DNA of 64,000 nucleotides from Georgenia faecalis (GCF_003710105.1 NZ_CP033325.1:3162001-3226000), one strand, 5' to 3'; positions 27,335 to 38,811 are shown, counted from the stretch's first letter. Translations and numbers: made by a program. Notes: generated by a model from the letters alone, not told the origin.

Positions 27335-28345
27335 ATGGTCCAGCATCGATACCTCGGCAACAGCGGTCTGAAGATCTCGGAGATCACCTACGGCAACTGG
27401 CTCACCCACGGCTCCCAGGTGGAGAACGAGGTGGCCACCCGCTGCGTGCACGCCGCGCTCGACGCGGGCATCACGACGTTCGACACCGCCGACACCTACG
27501 CCAACACCGTCGCGGAGACGGTCCTCGGCGAGGCGCTGGCGGGCGTGCCGCGCCACGAGCTCGAGATCTTCACCAAGGTCTACTTCCCCACCGGCAGCAA
27601 GGGCCCCAACGACACCGGCCTGTCCCGCAAGCACGTCATGGAGTCCATCGACGCGTCCCTACGCCGCCTGGGGACCGACTACGTCGACCTCTACCAGGCG
27701 CACCGCTACGACGTCGAGACGCCGCTGGAGGAGACGATGCAGGCGTTCGCCGACATCGTCCGCGCCGGCAAGGCCCTCTACATCGGCGTGTCCGAGTGGC
27801 CCGCCGACAAGCTCCGCGCCGGGCACGCCCTGGCCCGGGAGCTCGGCTTCGGCCTCATCTCCAACCAGCCCCAGTACTCGATGCTGTGGCGGGTCATCGA
27901 GCCCGAGGTGGTGCCCGCCTCGGTCGAGCTCGGGATCGGCCAGATCGTGTGGTCGCCGGTCGCCCAGGGCGTCCTCACCGGCAAGTACCTGCCCGGCCAG
28001 GCGCCCCCCGCCGGGTCGCGGGCGACGGACGAGAAGGGCGGCGCCTCGATGATCCGGCGCTTCCTCGGCGACGACGACCTGCTCACCCGCGTCCAGGAGC
28101 TGCGGCCGGTGGCCGAGGAGCTCGGGCTCACCATGGCCCAGCTCGCCATCGCGTGGGTGCTGCAGAACGACAACGTCTCGGCCGCCATCATCGGGGCGTC
28201 CCGGCCCGAGCAGGTGGCGGAGAACGTCCGGGCCTCGGGGGTGGAGATCCCCGAGGAGCTCATGGCCCGCATCGACACGGTGCTCGGCGACAAGGTCGTG
28301 CGCGACCCCTCGCTCACCACGGTGCCGGAGGCGCGCCTCGCCTGA
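27335..28345 (+). CDS. Aldo/keto reductase (Kv-beta/YghZ-like)
   Basis: This gene encodes a 336-residue NADPH-dependent TIM-barrel oxidoreductase. The catalytic Asp and Tyr lie in TTFDTADTYANTVAETVLGEAL, Lys in FTKVYFPTGSKGPNDTGLSRKHV, and His in DLYQAHRYDVETPLEETM. The phosphate-binding motif near the end is AAIIGASRPEQVAENV. The KGPNDTGLSRKHV string marks the potassium-channel-beta/YghZ subgroup, which reduces aldehydes such as methylglyoxal. It follows the five-gene unit after 152 bases and starts its own transcript, so a functional link is only possible. Confidence 0.93.
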   Translation: MVQHRYLGNSGLKISEITYGNWLTHGSQVENEVATRCVHAALDAGITTFDTADTYANTVAETVLGEALAGVPRHELEIFTKVYFPTGSKGPNDTGLSRKHVMESIDASLRRLGTDYVDLYQAHRYDVETPLEETMQAFADIVRAGKALYIGVSEWPADKLRAGHALARELGFGLISNQPQYSMLWRVIEPEVVPASVELGIGQIVWSPVAQGVLTGKYLPGQAPPAGSRATDEKGGASMIRRFLGDDDLLTRVQELRPVAEELGLTMAQLAIAWVLQNDNVSAAIIGASRPEQVAENVRASGVEIPEELMARIDTVLGDKVVRDPSLTTVPEARLA

Positions 28346-28390
28346 CGCGGTCCCTGGCGGACCGACCGGGCCGCCCGGTGTGGTCCTCGT

Positions 28391-28396
28391 TACAGT
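28391..28396 (+). promoter_or_regulatory. Candidate leaderless -10 element for moaA
   Basis: TACAGT ends 6 bases before ATG28403, which would start the mRNA on or next to the start codon. The GAGG string beside the ATG is too close to act as a ribosome site. Confidence 0.45.
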
Positions 28397-28402
28397 GAGG
28401 CG

Positions 28403-29527
28403 ATGTCCGCCGTCGAGCTCGGAGTGCCCCGGGTGCGCGCACCGCGCGCGACCGGGCCCGCCGAGCCGCGCCGGGGCGGCGGCCACGCGCCGGCGCCCCG
28501 GCCGGACGACGCGCGCCTCGTCGACCGCTACGGCCGGGTGGCCCGCGACCTGCGCGTCTCGCTCACCGACCGGTGCAACCTGCGCTGCGAGTACTGCATG
28601 CCCCCCGAGGGGTTCGACTGGCTGCCCGCCCCCGACGTCCTCACCGACGCCGAGGTGGTCCGCCTCGTCACCGTCGCCGTGACGCGCCTCGGGGTCCGCG
28701 AGGTGCGCTTCACCGGCGGCGAGCCCCTCCTGCGCAAGGGCCTGGAGGAGATCGTCGCCGCGACGACGGCACTCCGGACGCCCGACGGCGCGGCGCCCGA
28801 GACGTCGCTGACGACGAACGGGCTGGGTCTGGACCGGCGCGTCGGGGCGCTCGCCGCCGCCGGGCTGCGCCGGGTCAACGTCTCGCTCGACTCGCTCGAC
28901 CGGGCGACCTACGCGCAGCTGGCGCGGCGCGACCGGTTGCCCGACGTGCTCGCCGCCCTGGCGGCCGCCCACGCCGCCGGCCTCGCCCCGGTGAAGATCA
29001 ACGCCGTCCTCATGCGGGGGCGCAACGACGCGGAGGCGCCGAACCTGCTCGAGTTCGCCCTGCGGCGCGGCTACGAGCTGCGCTTCATCGAGCAGATGCC
29101 GCTCGGGCCGCGGGAGAGCTGGACCCGCGGGGGGATGGTGACGGCCGAGGAGATCCTCGCCTCCCTGCGCACCCGGTTCGACCTGAGCGCCACCGACCCG
29201 GCAGCCCGGGGCGCCGCCCCCGCCCAGCGCTGGCGGGTGGCGGCGCACGGGGACCGCCCGGGCGGCACCGTCGGCGTCATCGCCTCGGTGACCCAGTCCT
29301 TCTGCGGCGCCTGCGACCGCACCCGGCTCACCGCCGACGGCCAGGTGCGCACCTGCCTGTTCTCCCGCACGGAGACGGACCTGCGCGCCATGGTCCGCTC
29401 CGGGGCCGACGACGCCGAGATCGCCGCCGCCTGGCGCACGGCGATGTGGGGCAAGCTGCCCGGTCACGGCATCGACGACCCCGGCTTCCTGCAGCCGCAG
29501 CGCCCGATGAGCGCGATCGGAGGATGA
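28403..29527 (+). CDS. moaA: GTP 3',8-cyclase MoaA
   Basis: This gene encodes the 374-residue radical-SAM enzyme of the first step of molybdenum cofactor synthesis, cyclising GTP with MoaC. The N-terminal cluster is C58, C62 and C65 in DRCNLRCEYCMPPEGF, and FTGGEPLLRK is the next family motif. The C-terminal cluster that binds GTP is CGACDRTRLTADGQVRTC. The protein ends SAIGG, the C-terminal GG tail needed for activity in MoaA. The first 40 residues are Pro/Ala/Arg-rich and not conserved. It heads moaA-moaD-moeB-(small Cys protein)-moeA/moaC. Confidence 0.97.
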   Translation: MSAVELGVPRVRAPRATGPAEPRRGGGHAPAPRPDDARLVDRYGRVARDLRVSLTDRCNLRCEYCMPPEGFDWLPAPDVLTDAEVVRLVTVAVTRLGVREVRFTGGEPLLRKGLEEIVAATTALRTPDGAAPETSLTTNGLGLDRRVGALAAAGLRRVNVSLDSLDRATYAQLARRDRLPDVLAALAAAHAAGLAPVKINAVLMRGRNDAEAPNLLEFALRRGYELRFIEQMPLGPRESWTRGGMVTAEEILASLRTRFDLSATDPAARGAAPAQRWRVAAHGDRPGGTVGVIASVTQSFCGACDRTRLTADGQVRTCLFSRTETDLRAMVRSGADDAEIAAAWRTAMWGKLPGHGIDDPGFLQPQRPMSAIGG

Positions 29528-29528
29528 G

Positions 29529-29807
29529 ATGACCGGCACCCCCACCTCGGCGACCACCACGGTCCACGTCCGCTACTTCGCCGCGGCCGAGGAGGCCGCC
29601 GGCACCGCGGCGGAGGTGCTCACCCTGCCCGCCGGCGCCACCGGGGCGGACCTCCGCGCCGCCATCAGCGCCGCGCGCGGGGCCGCGGTGGACCGCATCC
29701 TGGCGATCTCCAGCCTGCTCGTCGACGGCGTCGTCCTCGCCGACCCCGCCGCGCCGCTGGGCGAGCCCGCCCGCGTCGACGTGCTGCCGCCGTTCGCGGG
29801 GGGCTGA
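29529..29807 (+). CDS. moaD: MoaD, sulfur carrier of molybdopterin synthase
   Basis: This gene encodes a 92-residue ubiquitin-like protein. It starts TTTVHVRYFAAAEEAAG, and its C-terminus DVLPPFAGG ends in the diglycine that is adenylated and thiocarboxylated. It starts one base after the moaA stop. Its partner MoaE is encoded about 12 kb away, as the second half of a moaB-moaE fusion (41650-42660). Confidence 0.95.
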   Translation: MTGTPTSATTTVHVRYFAAAEEAAGTAAEVLTLPAGATGADLRAAISAARGAAVDRILAISSLLVDGVVLADPAAPLGEPARVDVLPPFAGG

Positions 29808-29808
29808 G

Positions 29809-30981
29809 ATGTCCCTGCCCGCCCTCGTCGAGTCCGGCCCCCCGCTGCGCCGCGACCAGGTGGAGCGCTACTCGCGCCACCTCCTCCTCGACGCCCTGGG
29901 CGAGGTGGGCCAGCGCCGCCTGCTCGCCGCCCGGGTCCTCGTCGTCGGCGCCGGGGGCCTCGGCTCCCCCGCCCTGCTCTACCTCGCCGCGGCCGGCGTG
30001 GGCCGGCTGGGGATCGTCGACGACGACGACGTCGACGCCTCCAACCTCCAGCGCCAGGTGATCCACGGCGCGGCGGACGTCGGCCGGGCCAAGGTCGACT
30101 CCGCGGCCGACCGCCTCGCCGCCCTCAACCCCGACGTCGAGGTGGTCCGCCACCGTGTCCGGCTCGCGGCGGGCAACGCGGCCGCGATCGTCGCCGGTTA
30201 CGACCTCGTCCTCGACGGCACCGATAACTTCGCCACCCGCTACCTCGTCGACGACACGTGCGCGGCCCTCGGCGTCCCGCTCGTGTGGGGCTCGATCCTG
30301 CGGTTCGACGCCCAGGTGTCGGTCTTCTGGTCCCGCCCCAGCGGGGGCGCCGCGCCGGTGACCCTGCGGGACCTCTTCCCGGCGCCGCCCCCGCCCGGGA
30401 CGACGCCGTCGTGCGCCCAGGCCGGCGTGCTCGGTGCCCTGTGCGGCCAGGTGGGCGCCCTCATGGCCACCGAGGCGGTCAAGCTCCTCACCGGCACCGG
30501 CGAGCCGCTCCTCGGGCGGGTCGCCGTGCTCGACGCGCTCGCCGCCCGGTGGAGCGAGGTGCCCCTGCGCCCCGGCGGCCGGCGGCGCGAGCGGACCGAC
30601 GAGGCGCCGGCCGAGCCCGCAGCCGTCCCCACCCTGTCCGCCACCGCGCTCGCCGCCCGCCTCGCCGCCCGCGAGCGCGGCGCGGACGCCGTCGTCCTCC
30701 TCGACGTGCGCGAGGCGGCCGAGCGCACCATCGCCGTCATCCCCGGTGCCGTCCACGTGCCGCTCGCCGCCGTCCTCGCCGACCCGGCGGGCGTGGCGCG
30801 CGAGCTCGACGCGGCGCCGGACAACGGCACCGCGGCCGACGTCGTCGTCCACTGCCGCAGCGGGGAACGGTCGACGCTGGCGGCCCGCGCGCTGGCGGCG
30901 GCCGGCGTCCCCGCGCTCAGCCTCTCCGGCGGCATCCTCGCCTGGGCCCGGGACGTCGACCTCAGCCTGCCGATCTACTGA
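29809..30981 (+). CDS. moeB: MoeB/MoeZ-type MoaD-adenylyltransferase with rhodanese domain
   Basis: This is a 390-residue protein. The N-terminal ThiF/E1-like domain has the nucleotide loop VLVVGAGGLGSPALLYLAAAG, DDDVDASNLQRQVIH, and DLVLDGTDNFATRYLVDD. The C-terminal rhodanese domain (about 290-390) has the persulfide Cys in VVHCRSGERSTLAARAL. It activates the MoaD C-terminus and transfers sulfur to it. The CxxC zinc pairs of the E. coli MoeB are not visible; this is common in actinobacterial MoeZ-type proteins. It starts two bases after moaD. Confidence 0.93.
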   Translation: MSLPALVESGPPLRRDQVERYSRHLLLDALGEVGQRRLLAARVLVVGAGGLGSPALLYLAAAGVGRLGIVDDDDVDASNLQRQVIHGAADVGRAKVDSAADRLAALNPDVEVVRHRVRLAAGNAAAIVAGYDLVLDGTDNFATRYLVDDTCAALGVPLVWGSILRFDAQVSVFWSRPSGGAAPVTLRDLFPAPPPPGTTPSCAQAGVLGALCGQVGALMATEAVKLLTGTGEPLLGRVAVLDALAARWSEVPLRPGGRRRERTDEAPAEPAAVPTLSATALAARLAARERGADAVVLLDVREAAERTIAVIPGAVHVPLAAVLADPAGVARELDAAPDNGTAADVVVHCRSGERSTLAARALAAAGVPALSLSGGILAWARDVDLSLPIY

Positions 30982-31048
30982 GATGCCCCCCACGCGGCCG
31001 TGGACCATCCTGGGAGCCGCTCTCACCCCGCCACGTCAGGAGGTCACC

Positions 31049-31341
31049 GTGCGCAAGGTCAGCGGCGCGTCCGTCGCCGCGAGCGGGCAGTGGACGGAGC
31101 CTGACGGCGTCCGGGCGCCCGCCGGGTCGGTCCACGCCTGGGTGCCGGGCACCAACCAGACGGTCTGCGGGCTCGCCCTGAGCCGCGAGGCGCTCCTGCG
31201 CTTCCCGCACGTGCCGTGGGCCGAGGTCCAGCCCGCCACGGGGATCCACGCCGACGAGGTGAGCGACGTGTGCCCGCGGTGCGCCGCCGGCATGGGGGCG
31301 CGCCGGGGCGAGCGGCGCTGGTCCCGCACCAACCCGCGCCC

Positions 31342-31345
<4 letters not shown>
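31049..31345 (+). CDS. Small Cys-containing protein in the molybdenum-cofactor operon
   Basis: This is a 98-residue protein of unknown function. The core [32 protein letters not shown] and the later [19 protein letters not shown] pattern (one Cys plus CxxC) suggest a small zinc-binding or redox protein. GTG31049 is preceded by AGGAGG at the ideal distance, better than the ATG at 30983. The stop overlaps the moeA-moaC start by four bases, so it is co-translated with cofactor genes. It might deliver or protect an intermediate, or be a passenger; no conserved family name is known to me. Confidence 0.7.
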
Positions 31346-33144
<1,799 letters not shown>

Positions 33145-33159
33145 CGCCCGGGGACCGGA

Positions 33160-33176
33160 CGCCCGGGGACCGGGCG
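33160..33176 (+). terminator. Short hairpin after moeA-moaC
   Basis: A 7-bp GC stem (CGCCCGG / CCGGGCG) with a 3-nt loop, within two copies of acgcccggggaccgg, lies 15 bases after the moaC-part stop and between convergent genes. Confidence 0.45.
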
Positions 33177-33213
33177 CCCGACGCCGGCCTGGGGCGCGAG
33201 CCGGCCGACGCGC

Positions 33214-34575
33214 TCAGGAGGTGACGACGCGCCGCAGCAGCGGCCGGGTGGCGAGCACGCCGAGCCGGGTGATGAGCGGGCCGGCCACGAGGCACGCCCC
33301 GATGACGGCGAGCGAGTCGGGCGCGGTGATGAGCGCGTAGCCGGTCAGCGGCAGGATGAGGACAGCGGCGACGAGCGCCGATCCCACCGTCGCCGCGACG
33401 AGCGGGACCATGACGGTGCGGGTGCGCGCCTCGTCGAGGGTCTGCCACGGCATGCCCAGCTTGTGGAGGCTGGCGGACAGCGGGGCGCGGTCGAGGATCT
33501 CGGCCGCGGAGTTGATGCCCGCCGAGCAGGCCACCATGAGGAAGGAGGCCACCACGGTGATGACGAGGCCGGTGCCGATGTCGACGGCGAGGAAGCGGTC
33601 CGGACCGGTCGACGAGCCGACCCCGCCGTCCGTCGCCGACACCCCGGTGCCGACGATGACGGCGACGAAGCTCGTCATCGCCACACTGCTCACCTGGCGC
33701 CACACGGCCTTGGGCGACTCGGCGATCCCCCGCGCCGCGATGAGCCGGGCGGGCGTGCGCGCCCGGCGGAGCTGCGCACGGGCGAGCCGGGTGACGGCCC
33801 AGGGGCCGATGAGGTTGAGGACCGCGAGACCGGAGGCGAGCACGACGAGGACCACGGCGACGATCGCGGCGAAGCTCGCGTACTGGCCGCTCATCGCGAG
33901 GACGCCCGCGCCGATGACGGCGACGCCGACGACGAGGCGACGGGTGCCGATCCGCGGCGCCTCCTGCCGGGTGCGCACCCCGAGCGGGGAGATCGTCACC
34001 CGCCGCAGCCCCACGGCGGCGCTGACCGCCGCGAGGGCGGTGACGCCGAGGAGCACCCCGACGACGGCGAGGGGCCCGAGCCAGTAGGCCGAGCCGATCG
34101 CCTCGCCCCGGAACGGGATCTGCTGGACCGCGGGGCCGAGGACGACGTAGCCGACGACGCCGCCGAGGGCCCCGGCGAGCGCCAGGCCGGCGGACTCGAG
34201 GACCGTCATGACGGCGACCGTGGCGGGGGTGGCGCCGACGAGGCGCAGGGTGGAGAGGCGGTCGTCGCGGCGCCGGGCCGACAGGCGCGCGGCCGAGCCG
34301 CCGAGGGTGATGAGCGGGACGAGCATGAGGGCGACGGCGACGACGGCGAGGACCTGGTAGAGCTCGCCGACCTCGTCGTCCCAGCGCCCGAACGACTGCG
34401 CGCCGGCGATGACGGTGAGCAGGAGCGTGGTGACGGCGCCGAAGGCGATGACGGGCAGGAGGAGCGTCGCGCGGTCCTCGGATCCGCGGCGGGCGAGCAG
34501 CCACGCGAGCCGGACGGGGACGAGGGCGGGCGAGCCGCTCGCAGCCGGCCGGACGGCACCCGGCGCGGCGGTCAT
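33214..34575 (-). CDS. FtsX-like ABC permease
   Basis: This is a 453-residue membrane protein with about ten helices in two repeated blocks and the FtsX/MacB-type loop LSARRRDDRLSTLRLVGATPATVAVMTVLESAGL. The second block is near GINSAAEILDRAPLSASLHKLGMPWQTLDEART. ATG34575 overlaps the stop of the ATPase gene by four bases (ATGA), so the two form a unit. Such LolD/FtsX-type pumps export lipids, peptides or antibiotics; no partner membrane-fusion protein is encoded nearby. It is convergent with moeA-moaC. Confidence 0.9.
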   Translation of the reverse strand: MTAAPGAVRPAASGSPALVPVRLAWLLARRGSEDRATLLLPVIAFGAVTTLLLTVIAGAQSFGRWDDEVGELYQVLAVVAVALMLVPLITLGGSAARLSARRRDDRLSTLRLVGATPATVAVMTVLESAGLALAGALGGVVGYVVLGPAVQQIPFRGEAIGSAYWLGPLAVVGVLLGVTALAAVSAAVGLRRVTISPLGVRTRQEAPRIGTRRLVVGVAVIGAGVLAMSGQYASFAAIVAVVLVVLASGLAVLNLIGPWAVTRLARAQLRRARTPARLIAARGIAESPKAVWRQVSSVAMTSFVAVIVGTGVSATDGGVGSSTGPDRFLAVDIGTGLVITVVASFLMVACSAGINSAAEILDRAPLSASLHKLGMPWQTLDEARTRTVMVPLVAATVGSALVAAVLILPLTGYALITAPDSLAVIGACLVAGPLITRLGVLATRPLLRRVVTS

Positions 34576-35480
34576 CGGGGGCTCCTCGCCTGGTCGGCGA
34601 CGATCCGGCCGTCGTGCAGGCGGATCGTCCGGCGGCACCGGGCGGCGACGTCGTCGTCGTGGGTGACGACGACGAGCGTGCGGCCGCTCCCGGTCACGGT
34701 GGAGAGCAGGACGTCCATGACCTCCGCGGAGGTCTGCGAGTCGAGGGCTCCGGTGGGCTCGTCGGCGAAGACCACGCGCGCGCCGGTCACCTGCGCGCGG
34801 GCGATGGCCACGCGCTGGGCCTGGCCGCCGGAGAGCTGGCCGATCCGGCGGTCCTCCATCCCGGCGAGGCCGAGGGTGGCGAGGGCCGCGGTGGCGGCGT
34901 GCTCGGCCGCCTGCCGCGGCACCCCGCCGAGCATGAGGGCGATGGCGACGTTCTCGCGCGCGGTGAGCTCGGGGATGAGCAGGCCCTCCTGGAAGACGAA
35001 GCCGAGGTGCTCGCGGCGCACGCGGGACCGGGCGGTCTCCCCGAGCGCGCTCACGGCGATCCACTCGGCGCCGGTCGCCAGGTGCACCTCGCCGCTGTCG
35101 GGCCGGATGATGCCCGCCAGGCAGTGGAGGAGCGTCGTCTTGCCGGAGCCGGACGCGCCCATGATGGCCACCGACTCGCCCGCCTCGATGGCGAGGTCGA
35201 CGCCGGCGAGCGCCGTCGTCGGCCCGTAGGTCTTGGTGAGGCCGCGGGCGGTGAGCGCGGGGAACGAGGACGGCGCGGCGAAGGCCGTGGTCGCGGGCGG
35301 GAAGGCCGTCGGCGCCGGGCGCGGGGCGGGCTGCTGGGGCCATGCCTTCGGGGCCGGCTGCTGGGGCCATGCCTGCGGGGCCGGGGCCTGCGGGGATGGC
35401 GCCTGCGGGGCCGGGGCCGGCCACGGGGCCTGCCGGGTGGGCATCTGCGGGGCGCGGGGTGTGCGGGGGTGTTCGCTCAT
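34572..35480 (-). CDS. LolD/MacB-type ABC ATPase with Pro/Gln-rich N-terminus
   Basis: This gene encodes a 302-residue ATPase. Residues 1-70 are disordered and rich in Pro, Ala and Gln (repeats of AWPQQPAP at about 35331-35385). The ATPase core has Walker A GASGSGKTTLLH, Q loop VFQEGLLIPELTARENVA, signature [14 protein letters not shown], Walker B VVFADEPTGALDSQ, and VVVTHDDDVAARC. ATG35480 is preferred; GAGGCT lies just upstream as a possible leaderless -10. It is divergent from the TOBE/mod operon across 232 bases and is the first gene of a two-gene exporter operon. Confidence 0.92.
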   Translation of the reverse strand: MSEHPRTPRAPQMPTRQAPWPAPAPQAPSPQAPAPQAWPQQPAPKAWPQQPAPRPAPTAFPPATTAFAAPSSFPALTARGLTKTYGPTTALAGVDLAIEAGESVAIMGASGSGKTTLLHCLAGIIRPDSGEVHLATGAEWIAVSALGETARSRVRREHLGFVFQEGLLIPELTARENVAIALMLGGVPRQAAEHAATAALATLGLAGMEDRRIGQLSGGQAQRVAIARAQVTGARVVFADEPTGALDSQTSAEVMDVLLSTVTGSGRTLVVVTHDDDVAARCRRTIRLHDGRIVADQARSPR

Positions 35481-35699
35481 AGGACGAGCCTCGCCAACGG
35501 CCGCCCTGCCCGCGTCGGGCGGCGGGATGAACGTCGCCGCGTCGGGTCATCCCTCGGACGGAGGCTCGGGCAGGCCCCTGGTCGCAGGGCCTCGCCCCAG
35601 AGCCCTGCGGGTGACATCCCAGCGCTATGGGCACCGCAACGTCACCCAAATGGCGCTCGACCGCTGCGGCCCTCGGGGGCATCTCCGCATCTGCGGCTC

Positions 35700-35705
35700 T
35701 AGGCT
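35700..35705 (+). promoter_or_regulatory. Candidate leaderless -10 element for the mod operon
   Basis: TAGGCT ends 7 bases before ATG35713 in the string TAGGCTCGGCTCCATG, nearly identical to that of the response regulator gene at 11570. There is no ribosome site. Confidence 0.55.
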
Positions 35706-35712
35706 CGGCTCC

Positions 35713-36114
35713 ATGCCGCACTATCGGATCGCCAAGGCCGCGGAGCTGCTCGGCGTCAGTGACGACACCGTGCGCCGCTGGGTCGACGACGGCACGCTCA
35801 GCGTCACGACCGACGCGTCGGGCCGCAAGGTCGTCGACGGCGCCGCGCTCGCCGAGCACGCCCGGCGCAGCGCCGCGGCGGCGGCGGCCGACCCCTCGGG
35901 CGTGGGCCGGTCGGCACGCAACCGGCTCGTCGGGCTCGTCACCCGCGTCATCGCCGACGGCGTCATGGCGCAGGTGGAGATGCAGTGCGGCCCGCACCGC
36001 ATCGTCTCGCTCATGAGCCGCGAGGCCGCGGAGGAGCTCGGCCTCGAGCCGGGCTCGCAAGCCGTGGCGGTGGTCAAGGCGACGACCGTCATCGTCGAGA
36101 CGCCACCTCGATGA
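35713..36114 (+). CDS. Helix-turn-helix protein with TOBE (molybdate-binding) domain
   Basis: This is a 133-residue protein. The N-terminus [23 protein letters not shown] is a MerR/excisionase-like helix-turn-helix. The C-terminus (about 68-130: [41 protein letters not shown]) is a single TOBE/Mop domain of the type that binds molybdate. It is the first gene of the mod operon and overlaps modA by four bases. It is probably a molybdate-responsive regulator of this or the cofactor operon, or a storage molbindin with a DNA-binding part. The mRNA appears leaderless. Confidence 0.85.
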   Translation: MPHYRIAKAAELLGVSDDTVRRWVDDGTLSVTTDASGRKVVDGAALAEHARRSAAAAAADPSGVGRSARNRLVGLVTRVIADGVMAQVEMQCGPHRIVSLMSREAAEELGLEPGSQAVAVVKATTVIVETPPR

Positions 36115-36932
36115 GCGGGGCGGTCGCACCGCGCCGACGCCGCGCACGCCGCGCGCGCCTGCTCGCCCCGCCCGTCGCGCTCCGCGCCGCGCTGCTCGTC
36201 ACGCTGCTCGCCGCACTCCCCGCCGCCTGCGCCACCGGCCCCGGGCCGACCACCCCCTCGGGCGGGGACGGGCTCACCGTCTTCGCCGCCGCCTCCCTCC
36301 ACGGTGTCTTCACCGAGCTCGCGCCGGCCTTCGAGGAGGAGCACGGCGTCGAGGTGGCCTTCTCCTTCGCGGGGTCGAGCGACCTCGTCGCCCAGGTGGA
36401 CGCCGGCGCGCCGGCCGACGTCCTCGCCACGGCCGACCGCCGCACCATGGCCGACGCCGAGGAGCTCGGCCTGCTCTCCGCCGCGCCCGCCGCCTTCGCG
36501 AGCAACCACCTCGTCCTCGTGACACCGCCGGACGACCCGGGCGGCGTCACCGGCCTCGACGCCTCGCTCGAGCACGCGGCCCTCGTCGTCTGCGCGCCGC
36601 AGGTCCCGTGCGGTGCCGCCGCGGCGACGCTGGCCGAGCGCGTCGGCGTCACGCTCGCACCGGTCTCCGAGGAGCCGTCGGCCACCGCCGTGCTCGGCAC
36701 GGTCACCTCGGGCCAGGCCGACGCCGGGCTCGTCTACGCCTCCGACGCGCGGGGCGCGGGCGCGGCGGTGCGGACGCTCGAGGTTCCCGGCGCGGACGAG
36801 GTGCGGACCACCTACTCCGCGGCCGTCGTCGCCGGGGCCGCGGATCCCGCCACCGCGGCCTCGTGGGTGCACTGGCTGAGGACCCCTCCCGCCCGCGAGG
36901 CGCTCGAGCGCGCCGGGTTCGGTGCGCCGTGA
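36111..36932 (+). CDS. modA: ModA, molybdate-binding lipoprotein
   Basis: This gene encodes a 273-residue substrate-binding protein of the molybdate ABC transporter. A basic N-terminus and hydrophobic stretch end in the lipobox LPAAC, so it is a membrane-anchored lipoprotein. The mature part starts [25 protein letters not shown], followed by [25 protein letters not shown], the ModA-type oxyanion loops, and later [21 protein letters not shown]. It is coupled to the TOBE gene by a four-base overlap (ATGA) and to modB by another (GTGA). It delivers molybdate for the cofactor genes on either side. Confidence 0.94.
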   Translation: MSGAVAPRRRRARRARLLAPPVALRAALLVTLLAALPAACATGPGPTTPSGGDGLTVFAAASLHGVFTELAPAFEEEHGVEVAFSFAGSSDLVAQVDAGAPADVLATADRRTMADAEELGLLSAAPAAFASNHLVLVTPPDDPGGVTGLDASLEHAALVVCAPQVPCGAAAATLAERVGVTLAPVSEEPSATAVLGTVTSGQADAGLVYASDARGAGAAVRTLEVPGADEVRTTYSAAVVAGAADPATAASWVHWLRTPPAREALERAGFGAP

Positions 36933-37741
36933 GGACCGCGCCCGGCCCGCGCCCCGGGCCCGGGCTGCCCGCCTGGGCCTACGCGACGGCCGGCGTCGCG
37001 GCCCTGTTCGTCGCCGTCCCCGTCGTCGGCCTGCTCACCCGCGTGCCGTGGACGCGGCTGCCGGCGCTCGTCACCTCCGAGCCGGCGCTCGCCGCGCTCG
37101 GGCTGAGCCTGCGCACGGCGAGCGCCTCCACCGCGCTGTGCGTCGTGCTCGGGGTGCCGCTCGCCCTCGTCCTCGCCCGGGCGGCGCTGCCCGGGCTGCG
37201 CCTGGTCCGCACCCTCGTCATGCTGCCGCTCGTCCTGCCGCCCGTGGTCGCCGGCCTGGCCCTGCTCACCACCCTCGGCCGGCGCGGCCTCCTCGGCGCC
37301 CAGCTCGAGGCGTGGGGCGTCACCGTCGCCTTCACCACCGCCGCCGTCGTGCTCGCCCAGACCTTCGTCTCGCTGCCGTTCCTCGTGCTCTCCCTCGAGG
37401 GCGCGCTGCGGACGGCCGGCGGGGGCTACGAGGACGTCGCCGCCACCCTCGGCGCACGCCCGACGACCGTGCTGCGCCGGGTGACGCTCCCGCTCATCGC
37501 CCCCGCCCTCGGGTCGGGCACCGCGCTGGCGTTCGCCCGCTCGCTCGGGGAGTTCGGCGCGACGCTGACGTTCGCGGGGTCGCTCGAGGGCGTCACCCGC
37601 ACGCTCCCGCTGGAGATCTACCTGCGGCGGGAGACCGACCCGGATGTCGCGGTCGCCCTCTCGCTCGTCCTCCTCGTCGTGGCCGCCGTCATCGTCCTCG
37701 CCACCCGCCTGGGCCGCAGCGACGTCCGGGGGCGGGGATGA
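36929..37741 (+). CDS. modB: ModB, molybdate ABC permease
   Basis: This is a 270-residue inner-membrane permease with about six helices. The EAA-type coupling loop is [29 protein letters not shown], followed by [20 protein letters not shown], which is the molybdate/sulfate ModB/CysT consensus. It starts at GTG36929, overlapping the modA stop by four bases. It works with ModA and ModC. Confidence 0.94.
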   Translation: MRTAPGPRPGPGLPAWAYATAGVAALFVAVPVVGLLTRVPWTRLPALVTSEPALAALGLSLRTASASTALCVVLGVPLALVLARAALPGLRLVRTLVMLPLVLPPVVAGLALLTTLGRRGLLGAQLEAWGVTVAFTTAAVVLAQTFVSLPFLVLSLEGALRTAGGGYEDVAATLGARPTTVLRRVTLPLIAPALGSGTALAFARSLGEFGATLTFAGSLEGVTRTLPLEIYLRRETDPDVAVALSLVLLVVAAVIVLATRLGRSDVRGRG

Positions 37742-38811
37742 CAGGCGAGGCCGTCCACGTGCGCGCCGCGCTCCCCGACCGCGGCGTGGACGTCGACCTC
37801 GTGGCCCCCGCGGGCCGGGTCCTCGCGGTGCTCGGGCCGAACGGGGCGGGCAAGTCGTCCGTGCTCGGCCTGGTCGCGGGCCTGCTGCGGCCGGACCCGG
37901 GGTCGGTGCGGATCGGCGACCGGGTGGTCGCCGACGCGCGGACCTGGGTGCGCCCGCCCGACCGGGGCGTCGCGCTCCTCGCGCAGCGCCCGCTCCTCTT
38001 CCCGCACCTGCGGGTGGTCGACAACGTCGCCTTCGGGCCCCGGAGCGCGGGCGCCGGGCAGCGTGCGGCCGCCCGGGTGGCCCACGACCGGCTCGTCGAG
38101 GCCGACGCCCTCGACCTCGCGGATCGGCGGCCCCACGAGCTCTCGGGCGGGCAGGCGCAGCGGGTCGCGCTCGCCCGCGCCCTCGCCCCGGACCCGCGGG
38201 TCGTCCTCCTCGACGAGCCGCTCGCCTCGCTCGACGTCGCGGCGGGGGCGGCGATGCGCCGGCTGCTGCGCCGCGTCGTGCGGGAGGCGGCCCGCACCGC
38301 CCTGCTCGTCACCCACGACCTCGTCGACGTCCTCGCGCTGGCGGACGCCGTCGTCGTGCTCGACGGCGGCCGCGTCGTCGAGCAGGGCGCCACCCTGGAC
38401 GTCCTCACCCGCCCGCGCTCGCCGTTCACGGCGCAGCTCGCCGGCGTCAACCTCGTCCCCGGCACCCTCCGGGAGGGCGCCCTGCGGGCGTCCGGTGCCT
38501 CCGCCGTCGTCCTCCACGGCCTCGTCGACGACGCGTGCCGCCCAAGCGCGGCGGCGGTGGCGGCGTTCAGCCCCCGGGCCGTGGCCGTCCACCGCGACCC
38601 GCCCGGCGGCAGCCCGCGCAACGCCGTGCGCGTCCGGGTGGTCTCGCTCGAGCACACCGGCGAGCTCGTCCGGGTCCGGGGGCGGACGGCGGACGGCCGG
38701 GTCCTCGCCGCCGACATCACCCCGGCGTCCGTGGCGGCCGACGCGCTCGCGGTGGACGACGAGCGGGTGTTCGCCGTCAAGGCCGCCGAGGTGACGATCT
38801 ACCCGGCCTGA
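37738..38811 (+). CDS. modC: ModC, molybdate ABC ATPase
   Basis: This gene encodes a 357-residue ATPase. Walker A is [13 protein letters not shown] loop [18 protein letters not shown], signature [16 protein letters not shown], Walker [14 protein letters not shown], and H loop [13 protein letters not shown]. The C-terminal part (about 290-355, [19 protein letters not shown] to VTIYPA) is a TOBE domain that senses molybdate. It starts at ATG37738 with a four-base overlap to modB. It is convergent with the amino-acid permease genes, with only 9 bases between the stops. Confidence 0.93.
   Translation: MTGEAVHVRAALPDRGVDVDLVAPAGRVLAVLGPNGAGKSSVLGLVAGLLRPDPGSVRIGDRVVADARTWVRPPDRGVALLAQRPLLFPHLRVVDNVAFGPRSAGAGQRAAARVAHDRLVEADALDLADRRPHELSGGQAQRVALARALAPDPRVVLLDEPLASLDVAAGAAMRRLLRRVVREAARTALLVTHDLVDVLALADAVVVLDGGRVVEQGATLDVLTRPRSPFTAQLAGVNLVPGTLREGALRASGASAVVLHGLVDDACRPSAAAVAAFSPRAVAVHRDPPGGSPRNAVRVRVVSLEHTGELVRVRGRTADGRVLAADITPASVAADALAVDDERVFAVKAAEVTIYPA

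Noticed and set aside
28365-28379. accggg-ccg-cccggt as terminator after the aldo/keto reductase
   Set aside because: A 6-bp stem is too short to stand out in DNA of this GC content, and moaA starts 24 bases later.
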